From the NCBI GenBank assembly GCA_937995755.1, contig CALKJD010000026.1, forward strand, positions 1 through 58,991: DNA of 58,991 nt. The letters are read 5' to 3'. Below, one piece after another: positions 35,439-43,722 of this stretch. The notes below the pieces were generated by a model, which worked only from the letters and a program-made list of their open reading frames with translations, searched no databases and was not told the origin of the DNA. Numbering within the stretch: the first letter of the stretch is position 1; the number at the start of each line of letters is the position of its first letter. The DNA is from an uncultured Saprospiraceae bacterium. GTDB lineage: Bacteria; Bacteroidota; Bacteroidia; Chitinophagales; Saprospiraceae. The position numbers and the translations under genes were made by a program.

Positions 35439-36671
35439 ATGAAAAGAATAACACATTCCGTTTTAGGAATATTTGCGCTAATGATGATACTTTCATCTTG
35501 TAGCACACAAGAGACAGGGCAACTGACAGGAGTTACGGAAAGACCAAATTGGAGTGGATTCAATCCATACGGTATGGTATACGTACCTTCAGGTAATGCT
35601 CACATCGGTCAAAGTGATCAAGATATGTTTAGTACATATACTCAGAGACCTAAATCTATCTCTGTCCAAGGATTTTTCATGGATGATACAGAGATCACTA
35701 ATAACGAATACAGACAGTTCGTGTATTGGGTAAGAGATTCTATTGCTCACACAATTATGGGTGACTTTATAGAAGATGATTTCGGAAACGAAAGAATCGA
35801 TTGGGATTATGAACTCGATTATACTTCTGAAGACTTTGATGAAATGTACTACGAAGGCGATATGGCTTTTGATGGTAAAAGAGAATTCGAAGTTGAAGAG
35901 TTTATCTACAAGTACCAATGGCTAGATTGGAAAGCCGCAGCTAACGGTGAAAGTAGAGCTACACTGATTAGAGACGAAGAAGCAGCTATCTATCCAGATA
36001 CACTTTGTTTCATCAGAGACTTCTCATACTCTTATAACGAGCCTATGACAAGAAACTACTTCTCGCACCCAGCATTTGATGATTACCCAGTAGTGGGAGT
36101 TAACTGGAAGCAAGCAAGAGCATTCTGTCATTGGAGAACTCAATTATGGAATTCTTCAAGAGGTGAAAACGAACCGAATACTGAAAACTTCAGATTACCT
36201 ACAGAAGTAGAGTGGGAACACGCTGCTAGAGGTGGTCATGATTTAGCTCCATACCCATGGGGTGGATACTATCCAAGAAACGCTAAAGGTTGTCTTTTAG
36301 CTAACTTTAAGCCAGGTAGAGGTAACTATCCAGAAGATGGTGGATTCTACACTGTAAAAGCAGATGCTTACTTCCCTAACGATTATGGTCTATACTGTAT
36401 GGCAGGAAACGTAGCAGAATGGACTGAAGATGCATTCCACGAAAATGCTTATACGCATACACATGATATGAATTCTAACTACAGTTATGTAGCTGAAGAT
36501 GACGATCCTGATGTATACAAAAGAAAAGTAATCAGAGGTGGATCATGGAAAGACATTGCTTACTACCTAAATACTGGTACTAGACATTGGGAATTCCAAG
36601 ATACTACAAAGAGTTACATCGGTTTCAGATGTGCAGTTACATTCTTAGGAAGATCAATCAACGACTTCTAG
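35439..36671 (+). CDS. gldK: GldK/PorK, T9SS outer-membrane ring lipoprotein
   Basis: A 410-residue lipoprotein (signal ending in LSSC, Cys21) with a formylglycine-generating-enzyme-like domain (GMVYVPSGNAHIGQ, FFMDDTEITNNEYRQFV, FRLPTEVEWEHAARGG, GSWKDIAYYLNTGTR). GldK forms a periplasmic ring with GldN, attached to the outer membrane, in the type IX secretion machine. It is the first of gldKLMN, but a terminator hairpin follows it before gldL. Confidence 0.95.
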   Translation: MKRITHSVLGIFALMMILSSCSTQETGQLTGVTERPNWSGFNPYGMVYVPSGNAHIGQSDQDMFSTYTQRPKSISVQGFFMDDTEITNNEYRQFVYWVRDSIAHTIMGDFIEDDFGNERIDWDYELDYTSEDFDEMYYEGDMAFDGKREFEVEEFIYKYQWLDWKAAANGESRATLIRDEEAAIYPDTLCFIRDFSYSYNEPMTRNYFSHPAFDDYPVVGVNWKQARAFCHWRTQLWNSSRGENEPNTENFRLPTEVEWEHAARGGHDLAPYPWGGYYPRNAKGCLLANFKPGRGNYPEDGGFYTVKADAYFPNDYGLYCMAGNVAEWTEDAFHENAYTHTHDMNSNYSYVAEDDDPDVYKRKVIRGGSWKDIAYYLNTGTRHWEFQDTTKSYIGFRCAVTFLGRSINDF

Positions 36672-36692
36672 TCGGAATATTACAATAGAAAA

Positions 36693-36730
36693 GCATCGAA
36701 GAAGTAGCAATTTGCTTCTTCGATGCCTTT
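36693..36730 (+). terminator. Terminator between gldK and gldL
   Basis: GCATCGAAGAAG (36693-36704) pairs perfectly with CTTCTTCGATGC (36715-36726) around a 10-base loop, followed by CTTTTAT. It starts 22 bases after the gldK stop. The 263-base gldK-gldL gap holds no gene, so gldLMN probably have their own promoter or receive read-through. Confidence 0.75.
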
Positions 36731-36934
36731 TATACCTATCGCCCTTAATTTCCCCTACGTATCAATATTACTCGAAATCATGATATACGCTTGTTTCAAA
36801 GCTATAGTCAAGATCGACGTGATTTTCGATTTCTTGAAAATTGAATTAGCGATAACGTTTTAATCAACAACAATAACTGCCCCACAGGCAGCGTTAAAAT
36901 ATACTTATTAACTAACCGTATTAAATTTTTTACA

Positions 36935-37528
36935 ATGAGTTTTATCAAATCAAAAGGCTTTAAATATTTCAAGAACCTTGTAATTGGAGTTGGAGCTGCT
37001 GTCGTAATGGTAGGAGCCCTTATGAAGATTACATCTCACCCACTGGGTAACACGTTCATTACAATTGGACTACTTACAGAGGCTGGACTTTTCTTAATGT
37101 TAGGATTGTTACCACCTGAAAAAGATTATTACTGGGAAAAATTATACCCAGGATTAGATGCATACAATGCAAGTGTATCTCCGCTTACAGCTGGAGGAGG
37201 AGCAGGAGCTTCAAGACCTTTAAATGCAGATGCAGTAGAGAACAACCTTGGTGGTATGTTAAATGAACTACAAGTAATGTCAAAGAGTATGGGATCTCTT
37301 AAAGCATTACAAGAAGTAGATTTTTCTGAGACTTCTGAGCAACTAAAGTCTATGCACAATTTCTACTCACGTATGACAGAAGCAATGTCTACTCTTAATG
37401 ATACAGTAGAGGATACTAAGCTTTACAAAGAGCAACTTACTTCTTTAAACAAGAATTTAGGTTCTCTGAATGGAGTATATGGAAATGTACTTTCTGCATT
37501 CAACGTAAACACTGGAGGTAAGAAGTAA
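36935..37528 (+). CDS. gldL: GldL/PorL, T9SS motor subunit
   Basis: A 197-residue inner-membrane protein with two helices (about 15-31 and 39-60) and a coiled cytoplasmic tail. GldL with GldM forms the proton-driven motor of type IX secretion and gliding. The second helix contains Glu49 (GLLTEAGLFLMLG), matching the essential Glu49 of F. johnsoniae GldL. The tail includes a Gly/Ala-rich linker (TAGGGAGASRPLN) and helical segments. Confidence 0.95.
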   Translation: MSFIKSKGFKYFKNLVIGVGAAVVMVGALMKITSHPLGNTFITIGLLTEAGLFLMLGLLPPEKDYYWEKLYPGLDAYNASVSPLTAGGGAGASRPLNADAVENNLGGMLNELQVMSKSMGSLKALQEVDFSETSEQLKSMHNFYSRMTEAMSTLNDTVEDTKLYKEQLTSLNKNLGSLNGVYGNVLSAFNVNTGGKK

Positions 37529-37592
37529 GCAACTGCTACTTAACTTAACAGTATTAGAAACCCTATTGATAATTTTTAAATAAGATATATAT

Positions 37593-39182
37593 ATGTCAAT
37601 TCCTAAGGAACCCAGGCAACTGATGATTAACATCATGTACCTGGTATTGACCGCTCTGCTTGCACTTAACGTATCAGCAGAGATATTTAACGCGTTCGAA
37701 ATGGTGGACGAAGGGCTGACTACAGCCAACGCTTCTCTTGATGAAGCAAACAGTGCTAAACCAGAATTAATTAAAGAAGCAGCGAAAAAGAAAGCTTCAT
37801 TAGCAGAATATGCTGATAGATTACCTGGTTTAAGAGCTCTTTCTAAAGAAGCATCTGGTTACATAGACGGTATCGTAAATGAACTGATAGATGCATCTGG
37901 AGATCAAAGTGGTGCTGTAGATGAAGGTGATTACGTGATGGTTCTTGATAAAAGAGAGCTAAAAGGTAAGAAAAGCTACGATGGTACTACTCGTATGATG
38001 GTAGATGAAGGAAAAGGTATGGAGCTTAAAGCTAAGATCATGGAATACAAGGAGAAATTCTTGACATTCGTAGATGAAGATGACAGAAAAAGATTAGCCG
38101 CTGAACTTCCTCTTAGTATTGATGAAGTAGCTTGGACTAAGTCACCAAACAAGAAGAAAGATTGGGCTGATTTTACTTTCGGTCATATGCCATTAGGTGC
38201 TACAATGCCAATATTCACTAAGTTTAAAAATGATATTAAAGCTTCTGAAGCTGCAGTATTAAATCACCTGGCTGGTAAAGTAGGTGTAGGTGGAGCTACA
38301 GTAGTATTAGATAAGTTTACAGTAGTATCTGCTCCAAAGAAATCTTACATCATCAAAGGAGATAAATTTTCAACTGATGTATTCCTATCTGCTTCTGCAG
38401 GTAAAGATTCACAGACTGGATTATCTATCTCTGTAAATGGAAAAGGACTTAGAGCTGACGCCGATGGTGTAGCAAAGTATGAAACTACTGCCAATGCACT
38501 TGGTGTAAAGAAATACAATGCAGCGATCACTATTACGGATCCAGTATCTGGTGAAAAGAAGACTTACAAGAAAGAATTCGAATATGAAGTAGGTGAGAGA
38601 TCTGTAACAGTTTCTCCTCTAAAGATGAACGTATTCTATATCGGTGTTGATAACCCAGTAGCAGTTTCTGCAGCAGGTGTTAACTCTACTGATGTAAAAG
38701 TATCTATGGGAGGTGCTGGTGGAGGTACTATCAATAGAAAAGATGGTAACTACAACGTAAGAGTAACAAAGCCAACTAAGAAAGGAGAATTTGCTAAAAT
38801 TAATATCTCTGCTCCAGGACTTACGGAGTCTAGAGACTTTAGAGTAAAGCGTATTCCTGATCCAATAGCAATGCTATCAAAAAGTAGAGGTGGTGCGATG
38901 TCAGCAGGTGAGTTTAAAGCTCAACAAGGTGTACGTCCAGTACTTGATGGATTTGATTTTGATGCAAAATGTAGTATTACAGAGTTCGTAGTAGTACGTG
39001 TACCAAAAAGACAAGATCCAGAACCAGCTCGTAATAGTGGTGGTAAATTCGCAGGAAAAACTTCTTCTGTAATAGGAAAAGCTACTGCTGGAGACAAGTA
39101 CTTCTTTGAAAATGTTAAGTGTAAGTGTCCTGGTGATGCGGCAGCTCGTAACATTGGACAGATGGTATTTAATATCAAGTAA
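37593..39182 (+). CDS. gldM: GldM/PorM, T9SS motor shaft subunit
   Basis: A 529-residue protein with one N-terminal membrane helix (MINIMYLVLTALLALNVSA, about 11-29) and a long periplasmic part of four domains, ending CPGDAAARNIGQMVFNIK. GldM dimers span the periplasm and transmit motor torque to the GldK/GldN ring. A conserved Arg lies just before the helix (KEPRQL). The length is typical. Confidence 0.95.
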   Translation: MSIPKEPRQLMINIMYLVLTALLALNVSAEIFNAFEMVDEGLTTANASLDEANSAKPELIKEAAKKKASLAEYADRLPGLRALSKEASGYIDGIVNELIDASGDQSGAVDEGDYVMVLDKRELKGKKSYDGTTRMMVDEGKGMELKAKIMEYKEKFLTFVDEDDRKRLAAELPLSIDEVAWTKSPNKKKDWADFTFGHMPLGATMPIFTKFKNDIKASEAAVLNHLAGKVGVGGATVVLDKFTVVSAPKKSYIIKGDKFSTDVFLSASAGKDSQTGLSISVNGKGLRADADGVAKYETTANALGVKKYNAAITITDPVSGEKKTYKKEFEYEVGERSVTVSPLKMNVFYIGVDNPVAVSAAGVNSTDVKVSMGGAGGGTINRKDGNYNVRVTKPTKKGEFAKINISAPGLTESRDFRVKRIPDPIAMLSKSRGGAMSAGEFKAQQGVRPVLDGFDFDAKCSITEFVVVRVPKRQDPEPARNSGGKFAGKTSSVIGKATAGDKYFFENVKCKCPGDAAARNIGQMVFNIK

Positions 39183-39238
39183 TTTTCACTTGGTTTAAAT
39201 AAAAAAAACTGATTTTAATTAATTCATAATACATTAAG

Positions 39239-40114
39239 ATGAAGACTATCAATTTATTTCTAACTCTGCTAATCGTAGGATGTGTAACATTCTTAAACGC
39301 TCAGAAAGGCGCTGAAGAGATCATTACAGAATCTAGCGAGCCATCAGAAGATATGTATGTAGATGATATCGTATCAAAGCGATTAATCGTTGAAAACAGA
39401 GTACTTCCATATGAGCCAATCAGAGAAGCTGATTTAGCATGGCAAAAAAGAGTTTGGAGAGTATTAGATACTCGTGAAAAAATGAATTTACCGTTTAGAT
39501 ATCCTGAAAAACCACTTTTTAGTGTGTTTAGAGAGATGGTAGAAAATGGTGATATCACAGTATTTGATGATGAGAAATTTACACTTCCTCTGACTGCAGA
39601 GCAAGTAGAACAATCTCTAAATAGAGTTGATACATCTATTATTTTTGATTACGAGACTTACGAAGAAAAAGTAGTAGTAACCAAAAGTGAAATTAATTGG
39701 GAAGATATCAATAGATTCAGAGTTAAAGAAATGTGGTTCTTTGATGAGGAGTCATCAAGATTAAAAGTTAGAATTTTAGGTATTGCACCTGAAAGAGACG
39801 TTTTTGATGATGATACTCAAGAATTCAAATACTCTTTACCATTATTCTGGATATACTATCCTGAAGCTAGAGATTACTTATCTAAGCATAGAGTATTCAA
39901 TGAGAACAATGATATGGCACCAATGACTTGGTCTGATTTGTTTGAGTCTAGATTCTTTGCTAGTGTAATCTATAAATCATCTAACGTACTTGACTTAAGG
40001 GTAAAGGATATGTTTGATGCATCTAAGGAAAATGCAAATATTGATATCCTATTAGAATCAAAGAAGATTAAAGCTGAGCTTTTCAACTTCGAACATGATC
40101 TTTGGACATATTAA
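39239..40114 (+). CDS. gldN: GldN/PorN, T9SS ring subunit
   Basis: A 291-residue periplasmic protein with signal peptide MKTINLFLTLLIVGCVTFLNAQ. Family signatures include ADLAWQKRVWRVLDTREKMN and the C-terminal FFASVIYKSSNVLDLRVKDM. It forms the periplasmic ring with GldK. It closes the locus; a terminator lies 33 bases after the stop. Confidence 0.95.
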   Translation: MKTINLFLTLLIVGCVTFLNAQKGAEEIITESSEPSEDMYVDDIVSKRLIVENRVLPYEPIREADLAWQKRVWRVLDTREKMNLPFRYPEKPLFSVFREMVENGDITVFDDEKFTLPLTAEQVEQSLNRVDTSIIFDYETYEEKVVVTKSEINWEDINRFRVKEMWFFDEESSRLKVRILGIAPERDVFDDDTQEFKYSLPLFWIYYPEARDYLSKHRVFNENNDMAPMTWSDLFESRFFASVIYKSSNVLDLRVKDMFDASKENANIDILLESKKIKAELFNFEHDLWTY

Positions 40115-40147
40115 GCAAGACGCTTAATTTTGTTTTAATCATATACT

Positions 40148-40182
40148 AGAGCCTGATCACATTGTGATTGGGCTCTTTTTTT
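40148..40182 (+). terminator. Intrinsic terminator of gldLMN
   Basis: AGAGCCTGATCACA (40148-40161) pairs with TTGTGATTGGGCTCT (from 40162) with a small bulge, followed by a run of seven T. It also faces the convergent hydrolase gene at 40354. Confidence 0.82.
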
Positions 40183-40353
40183 ATAGTGGTGTATTTTTTA
40201 TCAAGAATCAACTTTTGTTGACTATCGAAATTGAGGGAGGATAGAATGATTCTTTGTAAGAGATCTAGATTGATAATTCAGCTATTGAGAATGTAGTTCC
40301 AAGTGAACGGCTAGCTCAATTTAACAATCACTATTAGTTACTGTGTATGTTGA

Positions 40354-41130
40354 TTAGTCATGTACAACCAATCCATCATATGCTACCTTAATATGGTCGG
40401 GTAGCTCTGTTGAGATGTCATCATGAAAACCCATCAAATGGCTTAAGTGAGTTAAGTACCCTGTTTTGGCACCTATTGATTCTATAAAAGTCACGGCCTC
40501 ATCTAAGGTGAAGTGAGAATGGTGCTTCTTTCTTTGGAGTGCATTAATCACTACGATATCAAGTCCAAAAAGTTTTTCTAGCTGTGATTCATGTAGGTTA
40601 GAGGCATCAGTGATATAAGCAATTTTTCCAAAGCGATACCCTAGTATAGGTAACTTTCCATGTATGACACCTATCGGAGTTATTGGGATGTTATCTATAT
40701 CAAACGTTAAAGTATCTTGATTGATATCGTGAGTATCGATCTGAGCTACACCAGGATAAACAGAATCACCAAACATATAAGAAAAGCGACGTTTGATATC
40801 ATGGTGTACTCTCTCCAATGCATAAGTCGGAATATTAGATCGTCTACGAAAATAGAGAGGCCTGATATCATCAAGACCTATGATATGGTCATTGTGCTCA
40901 TGTGTAAATAATATAGCATCTACATCTATGATAGAATTTGTTAACATTTGCTGACGTAGATCAGGTCCAGTATCAATGAGTAATGCGGTATCATTTTGAG
41001 TAATATAAGCAGAGCTTCGGAGTCTCTGGTCCTTCGGATTGTCAGAAAGACAAACTGGGCAAGTACACCCAACAGTAGGTATGCCTTGTGATGTGCCTGT
41101 ACCAAGGAATGTAAGTTGCAAAATGATCAA
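40354..41130 (-). CDS. MBL-fold metallo-hydrolase (PhnP-like)
   Basis: A 258-residue metallo-beta-lactamase fold protein. The N-terminus has LTFLGTGTSQGIPTVGCTCPVC, with a Cys pair like the structural zinc site of PhnP. The metal motif is FTHEHNDHIIGLDDI, and later ligands lie in YITDAS and the TLDEAVTF...LTHLSH region. PhnP itself is a cyclic phosphodiesterase; no phosphonate genes are nearby, so the substrate here is unknown. A small gene lies 49 bases upstream on the same strand. Confidence 0.85.
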   Translation of the reverse strand: MIILQLTFLGTGTSQGIPTVGCTCPVCLSDNPKDQRLRSSAYITQNDTALLIDTGPDLRQQMLTNSIIDVDAILFTHEHNDHIIGLDDIRPLYFRRRSNIPTYALERVHHDIKRRFSYMFGDSVYPGVAQIDTHDINQDTLTFDIDNIPITPIGVIHGKLPILGYRFGKIAYITDASNLHESQLEKLFGLDIVVINALQRKKHHSHFTLDEAVTFIESIGAKTGYLTHLSHLMGFHDDISTELPDHIKVAYDGLVVHD

Positions 41131-41179
41131 TCAGATTGATGATGTACTAATATAGCAATTTAATGATTGAATATTGCCT

Positions 41180-41464
41180 TTATGCCGTCTGAGCTCTATA
41201 TTCTTCACTTTTCAGAATCGCTTTGTATAAGCTTTTAGAAGCTGGAGACATTACATTCTCCATTACGATAATTGTAGATAGAATGTCAAGAAGACAGTTG
41301 ATTCTGGCTTCAGTATCAAAAAATTTGTTGATTACTGCTATTTTGCGTGCTTGTACCACACAGTAGCCAGATTGAAAGTTGCCTTTTTCATACCGGATAG
41401 TATACTCTTGCTCTTTAAAAAGTAGTTCTAACTTTTGAAGATTTGATTTGGTATATTTTACCAT
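41180..41464 (-). CDS. Small conserved-looking protein of unknown function
   Basis: A 94-residue cytosolic protein: YTKSNLQKLELLFKEQEY, then FQSGYCVVQARKIAVINKFF, then a C-terminal helix region. The balanced codon use, the ATG start and the likely operon with the hydrolase gene support it as real. I do not recognise the family. Confidence 0.65.
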   Translation of the reverse strand: MVKYTKSNLQKLELLFKEQEYTIRYEKGNFQSGYCVVQARKIAVINKFFDTEARINCLLDILSTIIVMENVMSPASKSLYKAILKSEEYRAQTA

Positions 41465-41580
41465 ATATTTGGCCGATTATTGAATTAGTTAATTCTCGCA
41501 ACAAGGTACGGATAAGCGGATCATATTTTTTAATAATCGATATAAATAATTTCAATATGTTCTTAAGTAAATATAGTGAT

Positions 41581-42189
41581 ATGCCTACCTTATATAGATC
41601 AATTACTTTTGGGTTGATTATGGTCCTAACTATTACGGTTTCGTCTGCACAAAAGTTCATTGGTACAGCTATAGTAGGCGCGAATGTGAGCCAAATTGAT
41701 GGAGATAACTTATATGGTTGGGATAAGATAGGAATCAATGGAGGATTTAGACTTGGCTATAATATAGCTAATAAGACCAACTTGGCGATAGAGTTTTTGT
41801 ACAGTCAACGAGGATCTGCTCCAAGTATATCATCTGGAAGTGATTTTGGTTCCATTGACCTTAAGTATATTGAGATTCCACTATTAATTGAATATAACGA
41901 TTGGTATTTGGAGGAAGAGGATTATTATAAAGTCGGAATAGAAGGTGGCTTGTCATATGGCAACTTGTTCAACGTGAGTAGTTCTAATTCCTTTGTGCCT
42001 ATGGATCTGGATGGATACAAAAAGCACGACATTAGCTATACTATAGGTGCTAGGTATTCTTTTACTAAGCATATTGCCGGTGTATTTAGATTTTCACAAA
42101 CGATAGGTAATATTTATGCCAATAGATCTGGTGACCTTGAAGGCCAGGTAAGTAGATGGATGAGTTTTAGAATTCATTATACATTCTAG
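41581..42189 (+). CDS. Outer-membrane beta-barrel protein (porin-family, PorT-like)
   Basis: From ATG 41581 the protein has a signal peptide (YRSITFGLIMVLTITVSSAQ) and about 185 mature residues of alternating beta strands: FIGTAIVGANVSQIDGD, INGGFRLGYNIANKTNLAIE, YIEIPLLIEYND, ending SFRIHYTF with a terminal Phe as in outer-membrane proteins. The reading frame stays open back to 41443, which would add 46 residues not resembling a signal peptide. It belongs to the outer membrane beta-barrel group that includes PorT; a link to T9SS is possible but not shown. Confidence 0.78.
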   Translation: MPTLYRSITFGLIMVLTITVSSAQKFIGTAIVGANVSQIDGDNLYGWDKIGINGGFRLGYNIANKTNLAIEFLYSQRGSAPSISSGSDFGSIDLKYIEIPLLIEYNDWYLEEEDYYKVGIEGGLSYGNLFNVSSSNSFVPMDLDGYKKHDISYTIGARYSFTKHIAGVFRFSQTIGNIYANRSGDLEGQVSRWMSFRIHYTF

Positions 42190-42225
42190 AAGATTTACAG
42201 TTACATTAAAACAAATATATAATAG

Positions 42226-42741
42226 ATGAGACATATTTACTTCATTGCCATAATTTCTGTATTACTATTTTCATGTAAAAGTAGTAATGATCAAGATGCA
42301 GCTGCCCAGGTGACCACTAGTACACAAAAGTCTAAAATTAATAAGGCTGTGGCTAATAATTCTAATGTGGAGAAATATCCAGGTGTTACGGAAGGAATGA
42401 TTAGAAGACTTATGAATCAATGTGATTATGTAGATTATATTTTCTACAATCTACCTATCAGTATTAGTCAAGACGATAAGAAAGCGATTTTGTCCAACAT
42501 AAATTTTATAGCTAAGACAAGTCCAGAAAGTATTCCTGCTACATGTAAACCTATGGGTAGAAAATCTTTTCAAAAGAACGGTGAAATAATGATAGAAGCA
42601 GATATTTATATCAATGTAGAGGAAAAATGCTTTTTCTATGTTTTTTACGAGAATGGTAAAAAAGCCTACGCAAATCATATGACTGCTGATGGAATCAACT
42701 TTTATTATAACGTTTTTGGGCAGGCAGGAGTTAAAAGATGA
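42226..42741 (+). CDS. Predicted lipoprotein coupled to a Ppx/GppA phosphatase gene
   Basis: A 171-residue lipoprotein (signal IAIISVLLFSC, Cys17). The mature part contains EGMIRRLMNQCDYVDYIFYN, a helix often seen with SISQDDKKAILSNINFI, and a C-terminal beta stretch (CFFYVFYENGKKAYANHM). I do not recognise the family. The stop overlaps the start of the next gene by four bases (ATGA), indicating coupled translation. Confidence 0.72.
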   Translation: MRHIYFIAIISVLLFSCKSSNDQDAAAQVTTSTQKSKINKAVANNSNVEKYPGVTEGMIRRLMNQCDYVDYIFYNLPISISQDDKKAILSNINFIAKTSPESIPATCKPMGRKSFQKNGEIMIEADIYINVEEKCFFYVFYENGKKAYANHMTADGINFYYNVFGQAGVKR

Positions 42742-43670
42742 TCAATGAGAAAAAGCTTGCTGTAATAGATATGGGTACCAATACCTTTCATCTATTAATA
42801 GTACAACGATCAAATTGTAAGTTAGGTTTTAAAGTGATTCATCGAGATAGACATTATGTCCTTTTAGCCGAAGACGGAATAAACACCATATCAGATAATG
42901 CAATTAATAGAGCTAGGAATGCAGTTGACTCATTTCAAAGTGAGTTAAAGAAATATGCAGATATCACAATAGAAATAGTAGGTACTGAGGCATTGCGTGT
43001 AGCGTCAAATGGTTACATAATTAATTCTTACGTATCTGAGCAACTCGGTGTGTTACCAAGCATTATTAGCGGAGATAGAGAGGCCGAGCTCATCTTCAAA
43101 GGGAATAAATTAATAATAGGTACTCAATTTTCACCTTATCTTATTATGGATATTGGGGGTGGAAGTACCGAATTTATTCTCGCAGATGATAATGAAGTCA
43201 TTTTTAGCAAGAGCTATCCTCTAGGGGTGACCAAGCTATTTAATACTTTCAATGACACCGATCCTATCTCTGATTCTACGATCACCAATCTAGAGCTATA
43301 TATAGAAGAGCAACTAACTGACTTGAGCCAAGTATTAGCGGATTATACACTTAGAGGGCTTATAGGTGCTTCGGGTTCGTTTGAGGTATTGGCTACAGTA
43401 TTGACAGGGAAAATTCCAAATCAGAGCATGGTAAATATCTCACTTATAGATTTCAATAGTTTGTCCGAGCAAGTCATATTGTCTTCGATTGAGGAAAGAA
43501 GAAATATAGATGGCATTCCGGAGAGTCGTGTCAAACTTGTGCAAGTGGCATTTGTAATGATGCGAAAAGTGATTGATATGTACAAACCGAAGTGTATAGG
43601 AGTCTCTCCTTTCGCCATCAAGGAAGGTTTAATATCCGAATGGATGAATGATTCAGTATCTCAGAGTTAG
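42738..43670 (+). CDS. Ppx/GppA-family phosphatase
   Basis: A 310-residue ASKHA-fold protein of the exopolyphosphatase/guanosine pentaphosphate phosphatase family. Motifs: LAVIDMGTNTFHLLIV (phosphate 1), VGTEALRVASNG, ISGDREAELIFKG, LIMDIGGGSTEFIL (phosphate 2) and GLIGASGSFEVLA. It is the short form without the C-terminal HD domain of E. coli Ppx. Action on polyphosphate or (p)ppGpp cannot be told apart from sequence alone. Confidence 0.88.
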   Translation: MINEKKLAVIDMGTNTFHLLIVQRSNCKLGFKVIHRDRHYVLLAEDGINTISDNAINRARNAVDSFQSELKKYADITIEIVGTEALRVASNGYIINSYVSEQLGVLPSIISGDREAELIFKGNKLIIGTQFSPYLIMDIGGGSTEFILADDNEVIFSKSYPLGVTKLFNTFNDTDPISDSTITNLELYIEEQLTDLSQVLADYTLRGLIGASGSFEVLATVLTGKIPNQSMVNISLIDFNSLSEQVILSSIEERRNIDGIPESRVKLVQVAFVMMRKVIDMYKPKCIGVSPFAIKEGLISEWMNDSVSQS

Positions 43671-43689
43671 ATTCGTCTAACTTAATTGG

Positions 43690-43718
43690 TTTGCAATACT
43701 AAAAAATCATTAACTTTG
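43690..43718 (+). promoter_or_regulatory. Promoter giving a nearly leaderless mRNA
   Basis: TTTG at 43690-43693, a 17-base spacer, and an exact -7 box TAACTTTG at 43711-43718. The start codon ATG is at 43723, four bases after the box. Transcription should therefore begin within a few bases of the ATG. Confidence 0.65.
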
Positions 43719-43722
43719 TATC

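Noticed and set aside
41443..41580. N-terminal extension of the outer-membrane barrel protein
   Set aside because: A good signal peptide begins at 41581; the upstream 46 residues would bury it and would overlap the divergent gene starting at 41464.
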